Positions 1-5,587 of a stretch of DNA of 5,587 nt are shown piece by piece. Below the pieces are notes generated by a model, which had not been told where the DNA came from, did no database searches, and saw only the letters and a program-made list of their open reading frames with translations. This stretch comes from CAZUCD01 sp964618855 (GTDB lineage Bacteria > Sumerlaeota > Sumerlaeia > SLMS01 > JANRJK01): the NCBI GenBank assembly GCA_964618855.1, contig CAZUCD010000205.1, positions 1-5,587 of the forward strand, read 5' to 3'. Within the stretch, counting starts at the first letter, position 1; each line of letters opens with the position of its first letter. The position numbers and the translations under genes are program-made.

Positions 1-215
1 CGAACGTGATGAACCTGATCTTCGCCCGCCGCAGCATCGCAGGGTCCCTCATCGGCGGCATCGCGGAAACCCAGGAGATGCTCGACTTCTGCGCGCAGCA
101 CAACATCGTCTCCGACATCGAGAAGATCCGCATGGACCAGATAAACGACGCCTACGAGCGCATGCTCCGCAGCGACGTGAAGTACCGCTTCGTGATCGAC
201 ATGGCGACGTTGTAG
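1..215 (+). CDS. yahK: Zinc-dependent alcohol dehydrogenase / aldehyde reductase (YahK/CAD family), C-terminal part
   Basis: This is the 3' end of a gene that begins before the window. Its frame reads from base 3 (AAC) to a TAG at 213-215, leaving about 70 residues. The tail contains FARRSIAGSLIGGIAETQEM, then FCAQHNIVSDIE, then QINDAYERML and a terminal DVKYRFVIDMATL. From memory it closely matches the C-terminus of E. coli YahK, a zinc- and NADPH-dependent aldehyde reductase of the cinnamyl-alcohol-dehydrogenase group in the medium-chain dehydrogenase superfamily. These are soluble cytoplasmic enzymes that reduce a range of aldehydes to alcohols. The zinc ligands and the Rossmann-fold glycine motif lie upstream and cannot be checked. 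The family call is firm; substrate and exact orthology are not. The next gene starts 13 nt downstream on the same strand, which suggests one transcript. Confidence 0.93.
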   Translation, partial: NVMNLIFARRSIAGSLIGGIAETQEMLDFCAQHNIVSDIEKIRMDQINDAYERMLRSDVKYRFVIDMATL

Positions 216-228
216 GCGCGACGGGGGA

Positions 229-924
229 GTGACCTTCCTCTCCGCGCGCTGGACGCACCTCGTCCTCGCCAACTACGCGGTCGATCCGGCACTGCTCCGG
301 CCGCACCTGCCGCGCGGGACGGAGCCGGACCTGCTCGGCGGGCGCGCCTTCGTGAGCCTCGTCGCGTTCCACTTCCTCGATACGCGCGTGCTCGGCGTCC
401 GGTGGCCCGGGTTCGTGGACTTCACCGAGGTCAACCTGCGGCTCTATGTCCGGTGCGGGGGCCTGCGCGGCGTCGCCTTCGTGCGCGAGTTCGTCCCCCA
501 GCGCCTCGTCGCAGCGACCGCGCGCGCCACGTACAACGAGCCCTACCGCGCCGTGCCCATGCGGGGCAGCTTGCGCAGGCGTGGACTGATTCTCCGAGTC
601 GCCCACCAGTTGGAGTTCCCCTTTGGAACACAGCGCATCGCCGTCGAGGCCGATCCCAGTCCGCGCATGCCCCCGCCCGGCGGGGAAGCCGACTGGTTCA
701 AGGAACACCGCTGGGGCTTCGGCACCGACCACTTCGGGCGCACCATCCGTTACGAGGTCAGGCACCCGCGCTGGGCCGTCCACGACGTGAAGTCGCTCCA
801 CCTCAAGTGGGACTGGGCGCGTGTTTACGGGGCGAAGTGGGGCGTGCTGCAGGATGCGCGACCGCACTCGGTGCTGCTCGCCGCCGGGTCGCGCGTGAAG
901 GTTCGCGTGATGGGGGGCGTGTGA
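229..924 (+). CDS. DUF2071 family protein (YqjF-like), function unknown
   Basis: This complete 231-residue protein has the usual length for DUF2071. The start region reads RWTHLVLANYAVDPALLRPHLP, the typical family opening of an aromatic/basic stretch, then VDP-LLRP-LP. It is followed by GRAFVSLVAFHFLDTRVLG, FTEVNLRLYVR, and, near residues 150-185, EADWFKEHRWGFG with IRYEVRHPRWAVHDV, also family hallmarks. No signal peptide or membrane segment is seen, so it is probably cytoplasmic. The biochemical role of DUF2071 proteins is not known to me, and none is assigned here. GTG at 229 is the only usable start: the frame is closed by TGA at 193-195 and has no other ATG, GTG or TTG before it. A GGGGGA tract abuts the GTG with essentially no spacer, so translation may depend on coupling to the upstream dehydrogenase, whose stop is 13 nt away. 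The TGA stop lies 3 nt from the stop of the convergent permease gene. Confidence 0.9.
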   Translation: MTFLSARWTHLVLANYAVDPALLRPHLPRGTEPDLLGGRAFVSLVAFHFLDTRVLGVRWPGFVDFTEVNLRLYVRCGGLRGVAFVREFVPQRLVAATARATYNEPYRAVPMRGSLRRRGLILRVAHQLEFPFGTQRIAVEADPSPRMPPPGGEADWFKEHRWGFGTDHFGRTIRYEVRHPRWAVHDVKSLHLKWDWARVYGAKWGVLQDARPHSVLLAAGSRVKVRVMGGV

Positions 925-927
925 CGG

Positions 928-2205
928 CTACGCCGCCGTGGCCGGCCCCGGATCGTCCAGCCGCGTCTTCCCCGTCGTCTCGCGCCACTGGTCCTCGCGC
1001 CGGTCCCAGTAGAACTCCTTCAGCAGCACCCGCGCGATGGCCGCCAGTGGCACCGCCACGATCATGCCCATGATCCCGAAGTTCGAGCCCGCCACCAGCG
1101 CGAGCAGGATCGCCACCGGGTGGAGCTGCGCCGCCTTCCCCACGATCTTCGGCTGGAACACGAACCCGTCGATCTGCTGGATCACGATGAACAGGCCCGC
1201 CGTGACACAGGCCCAGATGGCCTTGTCCTGCAAACCCGTGTGGGCATCCGAAAGAAGCATGTACAGCACGGCCGGCGCACCGGCCACGATCGGGCCGAGG
1301 TACGGCACCAGGTTCCCCACCACCGCGATCACCCCGATCAGCAGCGCGTACTTGCCCATCCCCAGCGCCGTCAGTCCCAGGAAGACCAGCACGCCCACCA
1401 GCACCGCGCTGATGAGCTGCCCGCGCAGGAAACCGCCCACCGCCTCGTCCACCCGAGCCAGGACGCGCATCGTCCGGGCCTCGTGCCGGTCCGGAATGAT
1501 GATCTCCATGATGCCCCTGAAGCTCGCGAAATCGACGATGAAGTAGAAGCTGATCAGCACCACGAACACGAGAAACGTGATCGAGGAGATGAGCTTCTTG
1601 ATGAAGAGGATCGCCCCCCCGAGGATCGCCGTGACGAGCGAGAAACTCCCCGCCGTCGCCGACTTTAGCGCATCCTGCACCCCCTGGCTCTTGCTCGCCT
1701 GCACCAGCACCTGCTGCGGGTCGATCCCCTGCGCCACCAGGAAGTCCATCACCTGTTTCCACACGAGGTCAGGGTCGATGTTGTGCGATTTCAGGTACCC
1801 GTCCACGTACTTCGGCAGCGTCGTCGTGATGCCCTCGAATGCGGCCCGCGACTGCTCGTACAGGATGGGCAGCACGATCCCGAGGAGCACTCCCAGCACG
1901 AGGAACGCCATCAGGTAGAACACCAGCAGCCCCCCCACGCGCTGCAGCTTCAGCCGCACACACAGGAACGTCACGATCGGGTTCAGGATGTACGCGATGA
2001 TGAGCGCCACCAGGAACGGAAGGCACACCGAGATCGTCGCGGCGATGATCGGCCATAGCACCGTGAGCGCATACGCCGCCCCCGCGATGATGATCATGTA
2101 GCCGATCGTCAGCACGACCTTGCGCAGGTGCGGGTCCAGCGCGAGCACCTGCGATCCCCCCTTCGGGGCGGCGGCATCGGCGGGTTGCGGATCGTGGTCT
2201 TTCAT
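928..2205 (-). CDS. AI-2E family transporter (PerM/TqsA/YdiK-like membrane permease)
   Basis: This 425-residue integral membrane protein belongs to the AI-2E family (formerly UPF0118). Members include TqsA, linked to autoinducer-2 export, and several proposed ion or antiport permeases, so the substrate is open. A hydrophilic tail of about 28 residues precedes paired membrane segments near residues 30-50 and 53-73, ending in the family motif AYILNPIV. A third segment lies near 91-115, then a soluble region near 117-205. The C-terminal half has GGFLRGQLISAVLVGV (about 255-270), NLVPYLGPIVAG (about 296-307) and QPKIVGKAAQLHPVAILLAL running into GIMGMIVAVPLAAI (about 346-390), all classic for the family. 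The frame is open to 3030, but everything beyond 2205 is antisense to the secreted-protein gene and lacks family similarity. ATG at 2205 gives a normal family N-terminus. No Shine-Dalgarno is visible before it. The stop is TAG (CTA at 928-930 on the plus strand). Confidence 0.92.
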   Translation of the reverse strand: MKDHDPQPADAAAPKGGSQVLALDPHLRKVVLTIGYMIIIAGAAYALTVLWPIIAATISVCLPFLVALIIAYILNPIVTFLCVRLKLQRVGGLLVFYLMAFLVLGVLLGIVLPILYEQSRAAFEGITTTLPKYVDGYLKSHNIDPDLVWKQVMDFLVAQGIDPQQVLVQASKSQGVQDALKSATAGSFSLVTAILGGAILFIKKLISSITFLVFVVLISFYFIVDFASFRGIMEIIIPDRHEARTMRVLARVDEAVGGFLRGQLISAVLVGVLVFLGLTALGMGKYALLIGVIAVVGNLVPYLGPIVAGAPAVLYMLLSDAHTGLQDKAIWACVTAGLFIVIQQIDGFVFQPKIVGKAAQLHPVAILLALVAGSNFGIMGMIVAVPLAAIARVLLKEFYWDRREDQWRETTGKTRLDDPGPATAA

Positions 2206-2213
2206 GGTCGTCG

Positions 2214-2241
2214 AGTAGAGCCCATACCATCGCGGGGTCAA
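2214..2241 (-). promoter_or_regulatory. Possible promoter of the AI-2E permease gene, near-leaderless
   Basis: On the minus strand a TTGACC box (2236-2241) is followed after 16 nt by TCTACT (2214-2219), which matches 5 of 6 and 4 of 6 bases of sigma-70-type -35 and -10 boxes. Only 8 nt separate the -10-like box from the ATG at 2205, so transcription from it would give almost no leader. That fits the lack of a Shine-Dalgarno. A second TTGACC copy lies at 2250-2255, without a suitably spaced -10. This is seen by eye only; a chance match is quite possible. Confidence 0.28.
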
Positions 2242-2260
2242 ACCATTCAGGTCAACGAAG

Positions 2261-2320
2261 GTGGAACGGGCGTCCCCAGGGTGGTCTGGGCGTTCCCATG
2301 GTGGCACGGGCGTCCCGCCC
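2261..2320. repeat. Three tandem 20-bp-periodic GC-rich units
   Basis: Units begin at exactly 2261, 2281 and 2301. Each starts GTGG, followed by three variable bases and then GGGCGT, a pyrimidine, and CCC. The first and third units share 15 of their first 16 bases (GTGGAACGGGCGTCCC against GTGGCACGGGCGTCCC). The middle one is more diverged (GTGGTCTGGGCGTTCCC). Units one and two could also fold together, with GGAACG (2263-2268) pairing CGTTCC (2291-2296) around an inner stem CCCAG/CTGGG (2275-2279 with 2286-2290), leaving a 6-nt bulge. The right half of unit three forms the first strong hairpin. Confidence 0.7.
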
Positions 2321-2323
2321 GTG
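2305..2323. repeat. Perfect GC-rich hairpin 1 (8-bp stem, 3-nt loop)
   Basis: CACGGGCG (2305-2312) and CGCCCGTG (2316-2323) are exact reverse complements around the loop TCC. No T-tract follows on either strand, and the site lies upstream of both flanking genes, so an intrinsic terminator is unlikely. The form, GGCACGGGCGTCCCGCCCGTG, resembles a dispersed intergenic palindrome I recall from planctomycete, verrucomicrobial and related environmental genomes, often mistranslated as peptides such as TGGTPVPPW or HGRPAR. That link is from memory. Confidence 0.75.
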
Positions 2324-2332
2324 TGGAAGGTC

Positions 2333-2353
2333 GCAGGTGCGTCCCGCACCTGC
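2333..2353. repeat. Perfect GC-rich hairpin 2 (9-bp stem, 3-nt loop)
   Basis: GCAGGTGCG (2333-2341) and CGCACCTGC (2345-2353) are exact reverse complements around the loop TCC. It shares the nine-base core GCGTCCCGC and the same loop with hairpin 1, although the outer stems differ. The two loop centres are 29 nt apart. The shared core with different but still complementary outer stems suggests related elements that keep the fold rather than the sequence. Confidence 0.75.
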
Positions 2354-2528
2354 ATGCCCCACCGCGCCATTCCCCCAACAGGCGCCCAACCCGGCAAAAA
2401 TCTCCCCGCCGATGTTGCGCGAATGCCACGCTCTCCGCGCCCGGCCGGGCTCCAGGCCCAGTTCCGTCGCAGTTTAAGAGCAGGGGGCGAACGGAGTGAT
2501 TCTTGCTTCCAACTGACTGGAATCCTCC

Positions 2529-2534
2529 GGGAGG
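2529..2534 (+). promoter_or_regulatory. Ribosome binding site that fixes the start of the secreted protein gene
   Basis: GGGAGG lies 8 nt before the ATG at 2543, good Shine-Dalgarno spacing. The frame stays open upstream of this ATG, so the site, with the signal peptide that begins there, decides the start. It sits in a short CCTCC-G-GGAGG inverted repeat (2524-2534) whose 1-nt centre makes a local hairpin unlikely. Confidence 0.65.
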
Positions 2535-2542
2535 CGCCCGCC

Positions 2543-5500
2543 ATGCCCCGAACACCCAGCGTATTGGCGGCCACGCTTGCCGCCACGTTCCTTCTCCACG
2601 GGCTTCCCGCGCTCGGGGATTCCGGGCTGGAGGAACACCTCCTCGCCAACTTCCTGACCCCCGACGAAATCGAATACCACGCAGTCTTCGCCCAGTGCCA
2701 TGAGTACGACGGGGTCTGCGTCTCCCACGCGCCCTGGGAGTCGGTCGAGGAGATTGCCGACTTCGCCGCGCAGGTTGCCGAGCCGGCCACAACACCGCGA
2801 TACACCATCTTCAACCGCATTGAGAACACCGCCACGAACGGCGCCGTCGCCCAATTCTCCCGCTTCACTGTCACATACAGTTTCGTCCCCGACGGTACCA
2901 CCGTGGCGGGGGAGGGCACTGTCCCCGGATCCTCGACGGGGCCGAGCAACCTGTTCTCTACCATGGACGCCGCGTTTGTCTCCCTGGGGGGCCGGGCCAA
3001 GTGGCAGTCCCTGATCCGCGAGTCGCTCAAGCGCTACGAGCGCTACACTCCGATCACCTTCGTGGAGGTCACAGACGACGGTTCACCATTCCCCGGTTTC
3101 GCCGGAAGCAACGATTCGGGCTCCATCCGGGGCGACATCCGCATCGCCATGCGCCCCATCGATGGCAACGGCGGGACCCGGGCGTATGGGCTCTTCCCGG
3201 GCGTGTGCGACCTCGTCCTGGACAGCGGCGACGTGGCCACGTGGACGCAGACATCCGCGAACCACCGCGCCATGCGCAACCTGGTCATGCACAACGTGGG
3301 CCACGCCCTCGGATTCCAGCATGTCATCCCCGCAGCCCCCTCGACCGGCGGTGCCACGAAGTTGATGGAGAGCACCCTTTCGACCGAGTATGACGGGCCG
3401 CAGCAGGACGACATCCTCGCCTGCTTCGCGGGCTACGACGACCGATTCGGCCCGATCGGCACGGCACCCGAGGCCACTCCGCTCGGCACGCTCGCCGGCA
3501 ACCAAACCCTGTTCATTCCCGACGCCTCGCTCAGCATCGCCTCGACGCTCGTCGGCGACTACTATTCCTTCGTAGTACCGAACGCTTCCCTTCCGGTGAC
3601 CATCAACCTGTCCCCGATGGGTTCGACCTACTCCGTGGGGCCGGAGGGAGGCACCGCGACCACCTACAACCCCCTCGACCGTCGGAACATGAACCTGATC
3701 CTGTTCAGGCAAAACGGGACCGACATCGTCACGCAGGCGAACAGCACCGGCGCCGGCTCCCCGGAGGTCATCCTCCGCCAGAGCCTGTCGGCCACGGGCC
3801 CAGGCACCTACTACGTCCGCGTCGGCTGCTCCACGACGACAGCGCCGCAGCGCTACCAGTTGATGATCTACACGGACGCGAACGCGAACAACTTCGCGGA
3901 CGAAAAGGACCTCGCCCGCCTCGAGAACGCAGTCGGCGCCGACAACTGCCATGACGCCATGCCCATTGACCAGAATGTCCTCTACGTCGGCACCACCACA
4001 GGAGCCACCGCGGACGGGAGGGCCAACTGCGGCAGCTCAAACATGTCTCCCGACGTCTGGTTCGAGTACACGCCCGGCTTTTCCGGCTCGCTCGACGTGT
4101 CCCTCTGCTCCTCAGCCTACGACACCGTCCTCTCCGTCCACCGCGACTGCGCGGAGACCGAGTACGCCGCCTCCGCCTGCAACGACGACTCGACCGTGTG
4201 TGGCACCACAAGCAAATCGTCGTACCTTCAGGGTCTCTCGGTTTCGACCGGCGTGCGCTACCTGATCCGGGTCTCCGGGTTCTCCGGCGTCACCGGATCG
4301 TATGTCCTGCGCCTGCGCGGCCCCGATTCGTACTATGGCCGCTCGAACGACAACGACGGGAACCATGCGGTGGACTCGGAGCAAAACCCCATCGTCTTCG
4401 CGAGTTACCCGACCTTTGACACCGGTTTCAACTACGGCGAGTTGCAAACCCCCCTGAGCCCCCACCCCACGAGCCTTGGCCCACCCAACCTGACCGGGTA
4501 CCAGGGGAGCGCGCCCGCCGGGACGACTGAGATCGGCTTCCGCTCCACGGCCGCCCTCAATCCCGGATTCGCCACTTGGCGTCGCAACCTGGGGTTCCCG
4601 ATGCGGTTCAACACGATCTACAGGGCGAAGTACAACCTGCGGACGGACGCAATCGCCGGCGTCTCGAACTGGGTCCGCACGCGCCTTGGCGGGGACTTTC
4701 AGGAAACCAACGGCGGGACGGACTACGGCTTCGTGAACAACGCCGCGGCCCTGCCTCGCGGCGCGACACCCCGTGCCGTCGAGGCGTGGCACTGGAGCAA
4801 GAACGACAGCGCGGGCGCCTCCCTCCCCGGGCAGCCCGACCAGCCCGGTTTCGCCTTCGACATTATCGATGAAAGTTCCACCATCGGCGGCCACATCGCC
4901 GCGATATCCTCACTCACCATCGACGCCATCGACCGCACCGATCTCGGCTCGCCGGCCGTCCTCCGCAACCGCGGCGTCACCCCAGTCTCGCGCCAGGACG
5001 GGCTCACTCCGTTCTCCACCGGTCGCGCCGGATTCGACGCCGCATCGGGCTACCGAGTCGGTGTCATTAACGACCCCGGATCGAGCGTCACCCTCGTCCA
5101 CAACTTCACCGTCCCGATCAATGGCGGGATGAACTTCTCGTTTTCCTCCCCCAACTCGGGGAACCAACCCGGGTTTGCCGCCATCTACGTCGATCCGGCA
5201 GTATCTCCTGGTGAGGCGTTCATCAAGATCAACCCCGACCGTCTCTACGCGATGGACCTTTGGATTTCCTCGCAGGCCTCCCCCAACACGACGACCCAGC
5301 GCCCCCCCGTCATGCGCATGCGCTGGACGCCGGAACAGGTTTCCTTCAACCAGGGCCAAGTCTCAATCTCCTCCTTCAACCTGAACCCGGACGCGACGTG
5401 GGACGGCACCTATGACAACCCATCCGGACTCCAGGTCGGAGGCGTCGCCGAGCGCTACACGTCCTTCTGGTGGCCGAGCCTGGACATCACCGCCCAGAGC

Positions 5501-5587
5501 GACACCGACTACCTCTACTTCATAGACTTCGTGTTCAACCGCTCCGGCGCTTCGGCGATCAGGCCAACCGGGACCTACTCGATCGAG
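2543..5587 (+). CDS. Secreted multidomain matrixin-like metalloprotease homologue with altered active site, 3' end outside window
   Basis: The frame runs 1015 codons without a stop and leaves the window. Residues 1-25 form a signal peptide (basic start, hydrophobic core, likely cleavage after ALG25), so the protein is exported. Residues about 85-303 form a matrixin-like (metzincin) domain: FVPDGT (114-119), DDG (178-180), RGDIRI (to 201), LVLDSGD (224-230), zinc helix HNVGHALGFQH (250-260), Met-turn candidate LMES (M275) and QQDDI (287-291). The three zinc-ligand histidines (250, 254, 260) are present, but the catalytic Glu is Asn251, so peptidase activity is doubtful. Residues about 319-445 look like a PPC-type beta-sandwich. 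Residues about 467-592 form a six-Cys module with DVWFEYTP and CNDDS. From about 600 on lies a Trp-rich, possibly duplicated region that I cannot name. Role inferred: extracellular binding, adhesion or degradation. No sorting signal is visible because the C-terminus is missing. Confidence 0.88.
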   Translation, partial: MPRTPSVLAATLAATFLLHGLPALGDSGLEEHLLANFLTPDEIEYHAVFAQCHEYDGVCVSHAPWESVEEIADFAAQVAEPATTPRYTIFNRIENTATNGAVAQFSRFTVTYSFVPDGTTVAGEGTVPGSSTGPSNLFSTMDAAFVSLGGRAKWQSLIRESLKRYERYTPITFVEVTDDGSPFPGFAGSNDSGSIRGDIRIAMRPIDGNGGTRAYGLFPGVCDLVLDSGDVATWTQTSANHRAMRNLVMHNVGHALGFQHVIPAAPSTGGATKLMESTLSTEYDGPQQDDILACFAGYDDRFGPIGTAPEATPLGTLAGNQTLFIPDASLSIASTLVGDYYSFVVPNASLPVTINLSPMGSTYSVGPEGGTATTYNPLDRRNMNLILFRQNGTDIVTQANSTGAGSPEVILRQSLSATGPGTYYVRVGCSTTTAPQRYQLMIYTDANANNFADEKDLARLENAVGADNCHDAMPIDQNVLYVGTTTGATADGRANCGSSNMSPDVWFEYTPGFSGSLDVSLCSSAYDTVLSVHRDCAETEYAASACNDDSTVCGTTSKSSYLQGLSVSTGVRYLIRVSGFSGVTGSYVLRLRGPDSYYGRSNDNDGNHAVDSEQNPIVFASYPTFDTGFNYGELQTPLSPHPTSLGPPNLTGYQGSAPAGTTEIGFRSTAALNPGFATWRRNLGFPMRFNTIYRAKYNLRTDAIAGVSNWVRTRLGGDFQETNGGTDYGFVNNAAALPRGATPRAVEAWHWSKNDSAGASLPGQPDQPGFAFDIIDESSTIGGHIAAISSLTIDAIDRTDLGSPAVLRNRGVTPVSRQDGLTPFSTGRAGFDAASGYRVGVINDPGSSVTLVHNFTVPINGGMNFSFSSPNSGNQPGFAAIYVDPAVSPGEAFIKINPDRLYAMDLWISSQASPNTTTQRPPVMRMRWTPEQVSFNQGQVSISSFNLNPDATWDGTYDNPSGLQVGGVAERYTSFWWPSLDITAQSDTDYLYFIDFVFNRSGASAIRPTGTYSIE

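Larger units (their letters stand above)
2206..2542. other. Divergent intergenic region between permease and secreted-protein genes
   Basis: These 337 nt separate two divergently transcribed genes and must hold both promoters. The permease-proximal 50 nt contain the promoter-like boxes. Positions 2261-2353 hold the periodic GC-rich units and two hairpins. Positions 2354-2528 show no convincing gene, RNA or sigma-70 promoter; the only regular structure noted is a 12-bp palindrome (GCCCGGCCGGGC, 2439-2450), which could be chance in DNA this G+C-rich. Short open frames here have no start signals or recognisable products. Confidence 0.8.

Noticed and set aside
49..867. 272-residue open frame on the minus strand over the dehydrogenase and DUF2071 genes
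   Set aside because: Its composition (Arg, Gly, Ala, Val-rich) is that of the antisense of a high-G+C gene, and the plus-strand DUF2071 protein is clearly recognisable.
2305..2353. The two hairpins as rho-independent terminators
   Set aside because: Neither is followed by a T-tract on either strand, and both lie upstream of the two flanking genes rather than after a stop codon.
2261..2353. Periodic units as a CRISPR array
   Set aside because: The 20-bp period leaves no room for spacers, the units are diverged, and no cas gene is present.
2439..2450. 12-bp palindrome GCCCGGCCGGGC as an operator
   Set aside because: It is made only of G and C in a G+C-rich stretch and could easily occur by chance. 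No second copy or nearby promoter supports it.
2128..2499. 123-codon plus-strand open frame across the intergenic region
   Set aside because: It starts inside the permease gene and its translation (HGRPAR, RRCVPHLHAPPRH) comes from the hairpin repeats. Such peptides are common false predictions around these elements.
2206..3030. Open extension of the permease frame on the minus strand, up to 275 extra N-terminal codons starting at 3030
   Set aside because: It lies antisense to the secreted-protein gene and crosses the hairpin repeats. It reads as low-complexity Arg/Pro/Ser-rich sequence with no family similarity, and the AI-2E family N-terminus fits a start at 2205.
3083..3952. 289-residue open frame on the minus strand inside the secreted-protein gene
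   Set aside because: It is an antisense shadow of a recognised protease-like domain and PPC-like domain, with no known motif or start signal.

Overview
This is a G+C-rich bacterial window with four protein-coding genes, two of them cut by the window edges. No rRNA, tRNA, CRISPR array, transposase or phage gene was seen. The secreted protein on the right combines a matrixin-type domain (FVPDGT, RGDIRI and a GHALGFQH core) with an ND-C...DVWFEYTP...DTVLSVH...CNDDS module. From memory, this combination is typical of Planctomycetota and of related environmental lineages such as Hydrogenedentes and Sumerlaeota. The hairpin-rich intergenic repeat fits the same groups. This assignment is an inference; the three left-hand genes are widespread and say little about taxonomy.

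Layout: positions 1-215 (+) hold the last ~70 codons of a YahK/CAD-type zinc alcohol dehydrogenase (aldehyde reductase). Positions 229-924 (+) hold a complete DUF2071 (YqjF-like) protein that starts 13 nt after the dehydrogenase stop, so the two are probably co-transcribed. Positions 928-2205 (-) hold a complete AI-2E-family (PerM/TqsA-like) membrane permease, convergent with DUF2071 and only 3 nt from its stop. Positions 2206-2542 are a 337-nt divergent intergenic region with three 20-bp-periodic GC-rich units and two strong hairpins sharing one core. Positions 2543-5587 (+) hold a secreted multidomain protein of at least 1015 residues that continues past the window.

The large secreted protein is the main point of interest. 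It has a signal peptide, a matrixin-like catalytic domain, a PPC-like beta-sandwich, a six-cysteine domain, and a Trp-rich C-terminal region that may be a divergent duplication. Its zinc-binding helix reads HNVGHALGFQH: all three zinc-ligand histidines are present, but the catalytic glutamate of HExxHxxGxxH is replaced by Asn. If real, this suggests a zinc-binding pseudoprotease or scaffold. The left-hand genes look like ordinary housekeeping or accessory functions with no evident link to the secreted protein. I see no defence system or other multi-gene novel system here.
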